Shown piece by piece: positions 19,384 to 26,785 of a stretch of DNA of 64,000 nt; position 1 is the first letter of the stretch, and every line of letters starts with the position of its first letter. The notes beneath the pieces were generated by a model. The model made no database searches. It saw nothing but the letters and a program-made list of their open reading frames with translations, and was not told the origin of the DNA. Made by a program: the position numbers and the translations under genes. The DNA comes from Nocardiopsis algeriensis (GTDB lineage: Bacteria; Actinomycetota; Actinomycetes; Streptosporangiales; Streptosporangiaceae): assembly GCF_014203695.1 (NCBI RefSeq), contig NZ_JACHJO010000011.1, positions 62,001 to 126,000 of the forward strand. The letters are read 5' to 3'.

Positions 19384-20853
19384 CTAGGAGCTCAGGCCGC
19401 CGATGCCCACGTACTTGGTCTCGAGGAACTCGTCGATGCCCACGTTGCCTCCCTCGCGGCCGAGGCCCGAGTGCTTGACACCCCCGAAGGGAGCGGCGGG
19501 GTTGGAGACCACGCCCTGGTTGAGGCCGACCATGCCGGCGTCCAGGTTCTCGCTCACCCTCAGCCCGCGGTCGAGATCGCGGGTGTAGAGGTAGCTGACC
19601 AGGCCGTACTCGGTGTCGTTGGCGAGGCGGACCGCCTCCTCCTCGGTCTCGAAGGGCAGCACGGGCGCCACCGGGCCGAAGATCTCGGTGGTGGAGAGCT
19701 CGCTCTCGACGGGCACGTCCGCGAGCACGGTCGGCTGGAAGAAGTGGCCGGGGCCCTCTCCGGCGCCACCGCCCACGACGACGCGGGCACCGCGCGAGAC
19801 CGCGTCGTCGACCAGGTTCTGCACCTTCTGGAGGGCCTTCTCGTCGATGAGCGGGCCGACGTCGACGCCCTCGTCCAGGCCGCGCCCCACGCGGAGGGCA
19901 CCCATGCGCTCGGCCAGGCGCCGGGAGAACTCCTCGGCGATGCCGGCCTGGGCGTAGATGCGGTTGGCCGCCGTGCAGGCCTCGCCGATGTTGCGCATCT
20001 TGGCGAGCATCGCTCCGTCGACGGCGGCGTCCAGGTCGGCGTCGTCGAAGACCAGGAAGGGCGCGTTGCCGCCGAGCTCCATGGAGGTGCGCAGGACCTG
20101 GGGCGCGCTCTGCTCGATGAGCTTGCGTCCCACGGGGGTCGAGCCGGTGAAGGAGACCTTGCGGATGCGGCCGTCGGTGAGCAGCGGTTCCGTGATCCCG
20201 CCGGCATCAGTGGTGGGGATGACGCTGAGGACGCCCTCGGGAAGGCCCGCCTCGGAGAGGATGCCCGCGAGTGCGAGGGCCGACAGCGGGGTCTGCTGGG
20301 CGGGTTTGAGGATCATGGTGCACCCCGCGGCGACGGCCGGGCCGATCTTGCGGGTGCCCATCGCCATGGGGAAGTTCCACGGGGTGATGAGCATGGAGGG
20401 GCCCACGGCCTGGCGCATGACGAGGAAGCGCGACCTGCCGTCGGGCGCGACGGAGAAACCGCCCCCGATGCGGACCGCCTCCTCGGAGAACCAGCGCAGG
20501 AACTCGGCGGCGTAGGCAATCTCCCCCTTGGCCTCGGCCACGGGCTTGCCCATCTCCAGGGTCATGAGAACGGCCAGGTCCTCCTGGCGTTCCATCAGCA
20601 GTTCGTAGCCCCGGTACAGGATCTCGCTGCGGTGGCGGGGCGCGGTGCGGGACCAGCTCTCCTGGGCCCGGTGCGCGGCGTCGAGGGCGTCGAAGGCGTC
20701 CTCCTTGCCCGCGTCGGCGACCTCGCAGAGCACCTCGCGGGTGGAGGGGTCCTCGACGGGGAAGGTGGCTCCCGAGGCGGCGTCGCGCCATGTGCCACCC
20801 ACGAACAGGCGCTTCTCCACCTGCGCGACGACCCGTGCTTCCTGTTCCGACAT
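19384..20853 (-). CDS. gabD: NAD(P)+ succinate-semialdehyde-type dehydrogenase
   Basis: Aldehyde dehydrogenase superfamily, 489 residues. Visible blocks: ITPWNFPMAMGTRKIGPAVAAGCTMILKPAQQTP (cofactor site), FTGSTPVGRKL, catalytic Glu in MELGGNAPFLVFDDADLD, nucleophile Cys in IGEACTAANRIY, and EIFGPVAPVLPF. The pattern MELGGNAPFLVF with GEACTAANR is that of succinate-semialdehyde dehydrogenases. The substrate assignment is inference, supported by the divergent aminotransferase that would produce a semialdehyde. The ATG at 20853 follows GGGAGC. Its TAG stop lies in CTAGGCCCTG, the same junction seen at the ends of the two long repeats, although no full repeat follows here. Confidence 0.85.
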   Translation of the reverse strand: MSEQEARVVAQVEKRLFVGGTWRDAASGATFPVEDPSTREVLCEVADAGKEDAFDALDAAHRAQESWSRTAPRHRSEILYRGYELLMERQEDLAVLMTLEMGKPVAEAKGEIAYAAEFLRWFSEEAVRIGGGFSVAPDGRSRFLVMRQAVGPSMLITPWNFPMAMGTRKIGPAVAAGCTMILKPAQQTPLSALALAGILSEAGLPEGVLSVIPTTDAGGITEPLLTDGRIRKVSFTGSTPVGRKLIEQSAPQVLRTSMELGGNAPFLVFDDADLDAAVDGAMLAKMRNIGEACTAANRIYAQAGIAEEFSRRLAERMGALRVGRGLDEGVDVGPLIDEKALQKVQNLVDDAVSRGARVVVGGGAGEGPGHFFQPTVLADVPVESELSTTEIFGPVAPVLPFETEEEAVRLANDTEYGLVSYLYTRDLDRGLRVSENLDAGMVGLNQGVVSNPAAPFGGVKHSGLGREGGNVGIDEFLETKYVGIGGLSS

Positions 20854-20951
20854 GTTCACAGCTCCCGGTCGAGAGAATTCGTGTGGGATCAGACCTGCCC
20901 GAGGAGCGCCCCCTGGACACGCCGCGTCACGGATGTTTCCATGGTCCTGTC

Positions 20952-20965
20952 GATTGTCAACAATC
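20952..20965. promoter_or_regulatory. GntR operator site 3 between gabD and aminotransferase
   Basis: GATTGTCAACAATC, with an adjoining GACA half-site when read on the minus strand. It lies in the 145-bp divergent promoter gap, 34 bp before the aminotransferase start. Confidence 0.7.
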
Positions 20966-20998
20966 CTACGGACTCCCGACAAGGAATCGAGGCATCGC

Positions 20999-22255
20999 AT
21001 GGCGGAGCTCTCCCCTGCCCTCAAGCAGGCGACCCCGGTCGTCGCCGCGCGCGGCGAGGGTGTCCACATCCACGACGAGGACGGCCGCCGCTATCTCGAC
21101 TTCACCGCCGGCATCGGCGTGACCAGCACCGGACACTGCCACCCGAAGGTGGTGGCAGCCGCCCAGGAGCAGGTGGCAACCCTCATCCACGGCCAGTACA
21201 CCACCGTGATGCACCGGCCGCTGCTGCGACTCACCGAGAGGCTGGGAGAGGTCCTGCCCGAGGGCCTGGACCGCCTGTTCTACGTCAACTCCGGCAGTGA
21301 GGCGGTGGAGGCGGCGCTGCGCCTGGCCAGGCAGGCCACGGGGCGGCAGAACGCGATCGTGTTCCTCGGCTCGTTCCACGGCCGCACCATGGGCGCCGCG
21401 TCGCTGACCACCTCCGGCACCAAGATCCGCGCAGGCATCGGTCCTCTGGTCCCGGGTGTGGTGGTCTCCCCCTTCCCGTACGCCTACCGGCTGGGGATGT
21501 CGGAGGAGGAGGCGACCGAGTTCGCACTGCGCGAACTGGACCTCCAGTTCGCCACCGTGACCTCTCCTCTGGACACCGCGGCGGTGTTCGTGGAGCCGGT
21601 GCTGGGCGAGGGCGGCTACGTCCCCGCGCCCGACGCGTTCCTCCAGGGGTTGCGCGAGCGCGCGGACCGGCACGGGTTCCTGCTGGTGGCCGACGAGGTG
21701 CAGACGGGCTTCGGGCGCACGGGCACCTTCTGGGGGCACGAGCCCTCGGGGATCCGCCCGGACATCGTCATCACGGCCAAGGGCCTGGCCAGCGGTTTTC
21801 CGCTGTCGGCCATCGCGGCGCCCGCCGCGATCATGGAGAAGGCCTGGCCCGGCTCCCAGGGAGGCACCTACGGCGGCAACGCCGTGGCGTGCGCCGCAGC
21901 CCTGGCCACCCTGGACGTGATCAAGGAGGAGGGCCTGGTGGAGAACGCCGCCCGCATGGGCGACCGACTGCGCCGGGGACTGGAGAAGGTGGCCGGGTCC
22001 CACCCGGAGATCGGTGACGTGCGCGGGCGCGGGCTGATGCTCGGCAACGAGTTCACCGCCCCCGACGGAACGCCCGACGGCGCGACCGCGCAGCGCGCCC
22101 AGCAGGCCGCCGCCCGCCACGGCCTCCTCCTGCTCACCTGCGGCCCGGCCGGCAACGTGGTGCGGATGATCCCGCCGCTGATCGTCGACGGCGAGCAGGT
22201 GGACACGGCCCTCTCCCTGTGGGAGACCGCCGTCGCCGAGGCCGTCGGAGGCTGA
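20999..22255 (+). CDS. gabT: Class III PLP aminotransferase (4-aminobutyrate/omega-amino acid type)
   Basis: Transfers an omega-amino group to 2-oxoglutarate, giving a semialdehyde. The 418-residue protein has the fold-type I class III features: YLDFTAGIGVTSTGHCHPKV, FYVNSGSEAVEAALRLAR, FHGRTMGAASLT, VFVEPVLGEGGYVPAP, LLVADEVQTGFGRTG (PLP Asp) and the Schiff-base lysine in VITAKGLASGFPLSAI. The GGTYGGNAVACAAALATL block closes the active site. The ATG at 20999 has GAGG 8 nt upstream. Divergent from the semialdehyde dehydrogenase and sharing a GntR operator, it fits a GABA-like two-step route. Ornithine or putrescine-derived substrates remain possible. Confidence 0.85.
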   Translation: MAELSPALKQATPVVAARGEGVHIHDEDGRRYLDFTAGIGVTSTGHCHPKVVAAAQEQVATLIHGQYTTVMHRPLLRLTERLGEVLPEGLDRLFYVNSGSEAVEAALRLARQATGRQNAIVFLGSFHGRTMGAASLTTSGTKIRAGIGPLVPGVVVSPFPYAYRLGMSEEEATEFALRELDLQFATVTSPLDTAAVFVEPVLGEGGYVPAPDAFLQGLRERADRHGFLLVADEVQTGFGRTGTFWGHEPSGIRPDIVITAKGLASGFPLSAIAAPAAIMEKAWPGSQGGTYGGNAVACAAALATLDVIKEEGLVENAARMGDRLRRGLEKVAGSHPEIGDVRGRGLMLGNEFTAPDGTPDGATAQRAQQAAARHGLLLLTCGPAGNVVRMIPPLIVDGEQVDTALSLWETAVAEAVGG

Positions 22256-22281
22256 CTCCCGGGCATGGATCGCCATGGGCC

Positions 22282-22313
22282 CGCCATGGGCCGCCGCGAG
22301 GCGGTCCATGGCG
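22282..22313 (+). terminator. Hairpin terminator after aminotransferase
   Basis: CGCCATGG-g-CCGCC (from 22282) pairs with GGCGG-t-CCATGGCG (to 22313) around a GCGA tetraloop. Further CCATGG/CATGGC units lie on both sides. Confidence 0.7.
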
Positions 22314-22416
22314 CGGCTCACAGCAGCACATGGCGCAAACCCACTCCATGGCCGTGATAGAGTCGGAGACGTCGCCAGGGAGGCCGCAAGGAAGCCCGGG
22401 CGGGACAACAGAACAA

Positions 22417-22489
22417 GCACTCGTAGCTCAATGGATAGAGCATCTGACTACGGATCAGAAGGTTGGGGGTTCGAATCCTCCCGAGTGCG
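22417..22489 (+). tRNA. tRNA-Arg (anticodon ACG)
   Basis: Cloverleaf of 73 nt: acceptor GCACTCG/CGAGTGC, D-arm GCTC/GAGC, anticodon stem TCTGA/TCAGA with loop CTACGGA, T-loop TTCGAAT with stem GGGGG/CCTCC, discriminator G. CCA is encoded at 22490-22492. Its 3' half is the attachment site of the adjacent island: the sequence from 22456 onward is repeated at 25056. Confidence 0.97.
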
Positions 22490-22509
22490 CCACCTTGAGA
22501 CAGTGGAGA
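22456..22509 (+). repeat. attL direct repeat (54 bp)
   Basis: Covers tRNA-Arg from the 3' anticodon stem through CCA and into the leader of the terminator. Identical to 25056-25109. Confidence 0.92.
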
Positions 22510-22546
22510 AGAGCGCCCGACCTGCTAACCACAGGCCGGGCGCTCT
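22510..22546 (+). terminator. tRNA-Arg terminator (element-side copy)
   Basis: AGAGCGCCCG pairs with CGGGCGCTCT, followed by CTTTTG. It resembles the attR-side hairpin at 25109-25145, differing by several paired bases. Confidence 0.8.
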
Positions 22547-22584
22547 CTTTTGTGCCACCCCGTGCGAAGACGCGATCAGGGCCG

Positions 22585-22607
22585 CAGTGCACATTCATTG
22601 CACACGG
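22585..22607 (+). repeat. Arm-site-like repeat, left
   Basis: 23-bp sequence with inner near-palindrome GTGCACATTCATTGCAC, repeated with one change (T to C) at 24929-24951 in the same orientation. The two lie 76 bp inside attL and 104 bp inside attR, the spacing expected of integrase arm-type or excisionase sites. Confidence 0.65.
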
Positions 22608-22611
22608 ACCC

Positions 22612-23682
22612 TCAGGCGGCGAGTACCCGCGTCCGGGCGGCGTCCATGGCCTCGGCGACCTCGTCCAGGCGGTCGGGGAACAGGTGCCCGTAGCGGTCCA
22701 GGGTCATGGTCGCGGTGGCGTGCCCGAGCATCGCCTGGACCACCTTCACGTCGGCCCCCGCGGCGATCGCCAGGGAAGCGGCGGTGTGCCGGAGCTTGTG
22801 CGACGTGAGCCCGAGCCCGTCCAGGCCCGCCGCCTTCACGGCCTTGCCGAACTCCCGGTTGCGCCAGTTGCGCAGCCGCAGCGGCGCCTCCCGCCGCGTG
22901 GTGAAGACCAGTGCGTCATCGGGGCGTCCCTGGACGAACGGGCGCAGCTCCTCGGCCAGGAACGGCAGCAGGGGCACCGTCCGGAACCTGCCCGTCTTGG
23001 GGAGCTGTTCGATGAGTTCGCCCTCCACCTCGGCGAAGGCCGTCACCACCCGCACACGCCGCCCGGTCAGGTCGACTCGCCCCACGCGCAGCGCGGCGGC
23101 CTCGTTCCAGCGCAGACCCGTGTAGGCCAGCAACAGGATCAGCGCGCGGTTGGCGTGTGCGGCGGCGGTGACCTGACCGTACTTCGTGTGCAGAGCACCG
23201 CCCGCGGTCGCCAGCGCCTCCACCTGGGCATGGTCGAGGTAGACGTGTTCGGCTTCACTCGGCTTGGGCAGCGGCACGCCCCGGGCGGGGTTGGAGGACA
23301 GACGCCGCGGCACGCACCACTGCAACACCATCGACAGCACCCCGTGCGCCCGCCTGGTCTGGGAGGCCCCGAGGTTCGCGCCGCCCTCGTCCCGCGGTTT
23401 CTGGAGTTGCGCCACCCACACGGCCACGTCCTCACCATGAACTGCCGAGAGCGGGAGGTCTCCCCAGCGGGGAAGGACGTGCGTGTCCAGGAGTGAGCGG
23501 TACTTCCACCAGGTGGACCGCTTGATGTCCGTGCGCGTGCTCAGCCACTTCTCAGCCATCTCCGCCACGGTGGCCTTGGCGTCGTGCGGGTTGCGGTAAC
23601 TGCCCTCGTGAAGGCTGTTCTCGATCTCGGTCTGGCGCTTCTCGGCGTCCGGCTTCTTCTCAGCGGAACAAGAGATCGGCAT
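22612..23682 (-). CDS. Tyrosine integrase, apparently 5'-truncated
   Basis: Site-specific recombinase for the tRNA-Arg island. The core-binding domain is at about residues 38-140 (TVAEMAEKWLSTRTDIKRSTWWKYRSLLDTHVLPRWG). The catalytic domain contains the first Arg in LLAYTGLRWNEAAAL, HKLRHTAASLA (His-x-x-Arg), LGHATATMTLDRYGH (second His and the nucleophile Tyr). The C-terminus is complete. Odd: homologous phage-type integrases carry 40-60 more residues before the block DAEKRQTEIENSLHEGSYRNP. Here a TAG lies three codons above the first Met and the ribosome site is poor. The arm-binding domain is therefore missing, probably by deletion, so mobility may be lost. Confidence 0.85.
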   Translation of the reverse strand: MPISCSAEKKPDAEKRQTEIENSLHEGSYRNPHDAKATVAEMAEKWLSTRTDIKRSTWWKYRSLLDTHVLPRWGDLPLSAVHGEDVAVWVAQLQKPRDEGGANLGASQTRRAHGVLSMVLQWCVPRRLSSNPARGVPLPKPSEAEHVYLDHAQVEALATAGGALHTKYGQVTAAAHANRALILLLAYTGLRWNEAAALRVGRVDLTGRRVRVVTAFAEVEGELIEQLPKTGRFRTVPLLPFLAEELRPFVQGRPDDALVFTTRREAPLRLRNWRNREFGKAVKAAGLDGLGLTSHKLRHTAASLAIAAGADVKVVQAMLGHATATMTLDRYGHLFPDRLDEVAEAMDAARTRVLAA

Positions 23683-23892
23683 CCTGGTCTACAGCGGCCT
23701 GTTCATCGCCGACGACACGGGAATCCTGCGGCTTCTCGGAGCGCGGGCAAGTACTGTCTGGGGTCACGGCCCCAGCGCTGCCGGGCACCTCGGCTCGAAG
23801 CCGTGGTGACCCATGCGCACAAGTCCGGAAGACCGCAGGCCGCGGCAGCCCATCCGGCCGGTTCCACACCTTCAGGTGTCGTCTGCCGCGTC
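23683..23892. other. Junk or gene remnant upstream of integrase
   Basis: Plus-strand frame from about 23667 to 23809 reads EQEIGILVYSGLFIADDTG and on for about 45 residues without a start or ribosome site. It looks like a protein fragment joined to the truncated integrase end, but I cannot name it. Confidence 0.35.
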
Positions 23893-23898
23893 TAGGCT
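23871..23898 (+). promoter_or_regulatory. Candidate leaderless promoter of HNH gene
   Basis: TAGGCT (23893-23898) ends 6 nt before the ATG at 23905, the geometry of actinobacterial leaderless promoters. The -35 (TTCAGG, 23871-23876, 16-nt spacer) is weak. Confidence 0.5.
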
Positions 23899-23904
23899 GG
23901 CGCC

Positions 23905-24906
23905 ATGCCCCTGACGGACATCACCCGGGACGCGGTCCTCCAGGCGATCGCGGAGTACGACGACCTCGGCCAGGACGACTTCCTCGACACCTACGGCTTC
24001 AAGCGCGCGGTTTCATACGACCTCGTCCACAACGGCAGGACGTACGACTCCAAAGCCATCTGCGGCGTCGCCCACAAATACGTCACCGGACAGGCCCTCC
24101 CCGCTTCGAAGTTCTCCGGTGGAGCGGCCACTGTGGGCAAGAAGCTCAGTGCACTCGGCTTCGAAGTCCGCTCCAACCTCAGCATCCCCTGGGCCTGGGA
24201 CGAACTGATCCTGGCCTGCGACCTGTTGGCCCGACACGACTGGACGCCGCTGGACACCTCCAGGCCCGAAGTGGTCGAGCTGTCCAGAATCCTGAAACTT
24301 CTCCCCCTGCACCCGCAGGAGAAGCGCCCCGCCAACTTCCGCAGCCCCTCCAGCGTCCGTCTGAAGATGGCCAACATCCACAACTGGCACAAGGACAACA
24401 AGAACAGAAAGACCAACGGCAGCGCCCTGGACCGCGATATCCACCAGGCTTTCGTGGAGGACCCCGAGCGTATGCACGCCGCGGCCAGGAGCATCCGCGA
24501 AGGCGTCATCTCCGGGGAACTGACTGAGCTTCCCCCCTTCGAGGAGGAAGCAGACGAGGAGATCAGCGCCCCCGAGGGCCGTCTTCTCATCCGCAAGCAC
24601 TACGCCCGCGAGCGCAGCCGCACGCTCCGTACGCAGAAGATCAAGCAGACCCGCGCTCAGGGCAGGCCCATCGCCTGCGAGGCGTGCAGCTTCGACTTCG
24701 CCGAGGCCTACGGCGACCGCGGAGACGGCTACATCGAGGTGCACCACATCGTCCCCCTCCACCACGTAGGGGAGAGTACGACTCGCCTTGAGGATCTCGC
24801 CCTGCTGTGCGCCAACTGCCACCGCATGGTCCACGTGTCCAAGCCCTGGCTGACCGTCGACCAACTGAGCGCGCTCGTGGCGAAGCAGCGCCCGAAGAAG
24901 GACTGA
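23905..24906 (+). CDS. HNH nuclease with ScoMcrA-like N-terminal head domain (putative type IV restriction enzyme)
   Basis: 333 residues. The N-terminal domain (1-88: ITRDAVLQAIAEYDDLGQDDFLDTYGFKRAVSYDLVHNGRTYDSKAICGVAHKY) resembles, as I remember it, the head domain of ScoMcrA-type restriction enzymes, which cut methylated or phosphorothioated DNA. The C-terminal HNH/zinc module (about 250-315) has CEAC, then IEVHHIVPLHH, then LCANCHRMVH: two CxxC pairs plus the catalytic His pair. The middle (about 90-230) is basic and helical. Inference: it restricts modified incoming DNA on behalf of the island. No ribosome site precedes the ATG, so it is probably leaderless. It is the only cargo gene between the att sites. 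Alternative: a homing-like HNH protein. Confidence 0.8.
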   Translation: MPLTDITRDAVLQAIAEYDDLGQDDFLDTYGFKRAVSYDLVHNGRTYDSKAICGVAHKYVTGQALPASKFSGGAATVGKKLSALGFEVRSNLSIPWAWDELILACDLLARHDWTPLDTSRPEVVELSRILKLLPLHPQEKRPANFRSPSSVRLKMANIHNWHKDNKNRKTNGSALDRDIHQAFVEDPERMHAAARSIREGVISGELTELPPFEEEADEEISAPEGRLLIRKHYARERSRTLRTQKIKQTRAQGRPIACEACSFDFAEAYGDRGDGYIEVHHIVPLHHVGESTTRLEDLALLCANCHRMVHVSKPWLTVDQLSALVAKQRPKKD

Positions 24907-24928
24907 TCCAGACCCCAGGCACCGGAGT

Positions 24929-24951
24929 CAGTGCACATCCATTGCACACGG
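24929..24951 (+). repeat. Arm-site-like repeat, right
   Basis: Second copy of the 23-bp sequence at 22585-22607 (22 of 23 identical), just after the HNH stop codon. Confidence 0.65.
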
Positions 24952-25055
24952 CTCCGGGAAGGGGCCGGTAGCGTCGGGAAGCCCTCGGAACGTTCGTGCA
25001 GGTCAGCGCGGATTTCGGCCTCTCCCCCGCAGGCTCCGGACCCCCACCGGCAGAC

Positions 25056-25109
25056 CAGAAGGTTGGGGGTTCGAATCCTCCCGAGTGCGCCACCTTGAGA
25101 CAGTGGAGA
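25056..25109 (+). repeat. attR direct repeat with tRNA-Arg 3' fragment
   Basis: Identical to attL; holds the 3' half of tRNA-Arg up to CCA. Not a complete tRNA: the sequence before it (25021-25055) has no acceptor or D-arm. Confidence 0.92.
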
Positions 25110-25145
25110 GAACGCCCGGACCTGCGAAAACAGGCCGGGCGTTCT
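25109..25145 (+). terminator. Original tRNA-Arg terminator (attR side)
   Basis: AGAACGCCCG pairs with CGGGCGTTCT, followed by CTTTTG. Compared with the attL hairpin the stem carries a paired G-C to A-T change, so structure is conserved. Confidence 0.75.
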
Positions 25146-25661
25146 CTTTTGCACCAGAGCAGGACATCCGGTCGGCAGCGACCGGATCCGGTCGCTCACG
25201 GGTGGCTGTGGCGGATACGTGGCGGAGAATTCAGCCTGGGCCTCCACGGGAACAGCTTCAGCCGACCCGGCCTGTGGGCCTGGCCACGCACGCACTTCTG
25301 TGCCTGGAGCGGTCGATCGATGCGGGTCGTGATGGGCAGAATCCCTCAGAGCCCTTCGCCCCACGACGCTCGTCCCGTTCCTCGTTTCCGTCGATGCACT
25401 TGGCGTAGACCCGCAGCAGCACCTCTTGGCCGAAGATCTCCTTCCCGCCTGAAGCGGATCGGACCGCGGTCACCGGTCGTCTCGCTCGGGCGGACGTGAT
25501 CACCCGCTGCCTCTGGGCCCCGGAGAGCCGCAGGGCAAGCTTCTCGCGCAGGGAGCCGAACCTCTGTGGCTTCGCACGGCGCCGCGTTGATCATCGTCGG
25601 CAGCCGGGGCGGCGCTCGCGGACGCTTGTTGGTTTCCTACTTGTTTGACACAATCAGCATC
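25146..25661. other. No recognisable gene between attR and toxin-antitoxin operon
   Basis: About 515 bp. Only GC-driven open frames, without ribosome sites or conserved motifs. The last 40 bp are AT-richer (TTGTTTGACACAA, 25641-25653) and likely hold the antitoxin promoter/operator. Confidence 0.45.
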
Positions 25662-25946
25662 ATGTCCGAGAAGACGTACAGCATCGGTGAGGGGCCGGCG
25701 ACCCGGGTCAGCCTGTCCCTGCCCGAGGGGACCGCGGAGGCGATCCGGGCCCGGGTCGGCAAGCGAGAGTTCTCCGCGTTCATCGCCGCGGCCGTCGAGC
25801 GGGAACTGCGGGGACAGGTGCTGGACGAGTACCTGGCCGACTACGAGAACCGCAAGGGACCGGTATCCGAGCAGGCGAGGTCCCAGGCGCGGCAGGTCTT
25901 CGACGAGGTGTTCGCCGAGGAGGACCAGTGGCCCGCCGTCGGCTGA
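25662..25946 (+). CDS. Ribbon-helix-helix antitoxin (VapB/CopG-like)
   Basis: 94 residues. The N-terminal half ATRVSLSLPEGTAEAIRARVGKREFSAFIAAAVEREL fits a ribbon-helix-helix DNA-binding fold. The C-terminal helix is acidic (DEYLADYENRKG...DEVFAEEDQWP), as in antitoxin tails that plug PIN toxins. It overlaps the toxin gene by 19 bp. The ATG at 25662 is preferred to an upstream in-frame ATG because the protein fold begins here and an AT-rich promoter-like stretch precedes it. It would repress its own operon and neutralise the toxin. Confidence 0.78.
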   Translation: MSEKTYSIGEGPATRVSLSLPEGTAEAIRARVGKREFSAFIAAAVERELRGQVLDEYLADYENRKGPVSEQARSQARQVFDEVFAEEDQWPAVG

Positions 25947-26341
25947 GCCACGAGGGGACACTGGTCCTGGACAGCGAAGGGCTCTCCAAGCTGCTCGCCG
26001 ATGACGAGACCGTGGTGGCCCTGGTCGCGGAGGCGCGTTCGCGCGGCATGGAGGTGGTGATCTGCGCGCTCACCATCATCGAGGCCGTGCACGCCCGCAC
26101 GAACAAGGCCCGGCTGAACTGGGTGCTGTCCGGACTGCGTACCGTCCCGGTGGGCGACGAGGAGGCGAAGGCCGCTTCAGCGCTGTTGACGGGGGCCGGG
26201 CTGCACGGCCACAAGTACGCCATCGACGCGGCCGTGGCCGAGACCGCACTCCGGCAGCACCGGCCGGTGATCATGCTGACCTCCGACATCGACGACATGA
26301 CCAAGCTCTGCGGCGACCGGATCCACCTCGTCTCCGTGTGA
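25928..26341 (+). CDS. PIN-domain ribonuclease toxin (VapC-like)
   Basis: 137 residues with the acidic PIN residues in order: Asp in LVLDSEGLSKLL, Glu in ICALTIIEAVHA, Asp in HKYAIDAAVAETA, Asp in IMLTSDIDDMTKL. VapC toxins cleave tRNA or rRNA; the exact target is unknown here. The GTG at 25928 has GAGGAGG 5 nt upstream, embedded in the antitoxin's coding end, so the pair is translationally coupled. It lies next to the tRNA-Arg island but outside attR, so it may belong to an older insertion. Confidence 0.82.
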   Translation: MARRRLSHEGTLVLDSEGLSKLLADDETVVALVAEARSRGMEVVICALTIIEAVHARTNKARLNWVLSGLRTVPVGDEEAKAASALLTGAGLHGHKYAIDAAVAETALRQHRPVIMLTSDIDDMTKLCGDRIHLVSV

Positions 26342-26382
26342 GTTGCCAGAGGGCTGCTTTCGGGCCGACGGGCCCGGTACCG

Positions 26383-26441
26383 ACACTTCCCGGCATTCCA
26401 CCAGCGGAGCCAGCAGCGACGGATCCCCGTCCGGGAAGTGT
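26383..26441. repeat. Inverted repeat 1 (11-bp arms)
   Basis: ACACTTCCCGG (26383-26393) and CCGGGAAGTGT (26431-26441), separated by 37 bp. Confidence 0.7.
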
Positions 26442-26559
26442 GCTTGTCCGATTCGGGGCTTCGAAGGTCCTGGCCAACCGGTGGTCGTCGCCTCCTGATG
26501 CTGCTCCGGCGGCCGGGCTCCAGGATCGTGCACGCTCCGAGCCCAGTGGCTCGTCACCG

Positions 26560-26623
26560 GGTTGCTCACTAGGTTGCCCATTAGGTTGCCCATACGGGCA
26601 AATGAGCAACCTAGTGAGCAACC
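26560..26623. repeat. 64-bp cruciform of GGTTGC units
   Basis: Arms GGTTGCTCACTAGGTTGC (26560-26577) and its exact complement (26606-26623). Within the spacer two more TAGGTTGCCCAT-like units and an inner hairpin TTGCCC-ATAC-GGGCAA occur. Both arms are therefore built of repeated AGGTTGC/GCAACCT heptamers. Confidence 0.85.
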
Positions 26624-26785
26624 TGTGGTCCACAGCCGCACCGGCGTGTACTGGACCGGAGCAGCGCCGGGACACGCCCGCCGTCCAGCTCTCGAACCCG
26701 GCCGAGCAGCACGTTCCTGGGGTCGGCAGGGGAATCGTTCACTTCGTACCTGTCAAGGCGAACTCTTCCGGCATCGCCCATCCTC

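Larger units (their letters stand above)
22456..25109. mobile_element. 2.6-kb integrative island in tRNA-Arg
   Basis: A 54-bp identical direct repeat (attL 22456-22509, attR 25056-25109) begins in the anticodon stem of tRNA-Arg and ends 17 bp past the CCA. The copies lie exactly 2600 bp apart. Inside are only a tyrosine integrase (minus) and an HNH nuclease (plus), plus two near-identical 23-bp repeats close to each end. No replication, transfer, excisionase or capsid genes are present. Homology beyond the 54 bp extends into matching hairpin terminators on both sides. This looks like a minimal defence-carrying integrative element, or a remnant of one. Confidence 0.88.

Noticed and set aside
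25056..25095. Second tRNA gene
   Set aside because: Only the 3' half is present; no acceptor 5' strand, D-arm or anticodon loop upstream. It is the attR copy.
22456..25109. Prophage
   Set aside because: No capsid, terminase, lysis or replication genes; too small. Called an integrative island or remnant.
26560..26623. CRISPR-like short repeats
   Set aside because: The units are arranged as inverted arms, not regularly spaced direct repeats with unique spacers, and no cas gene is present.
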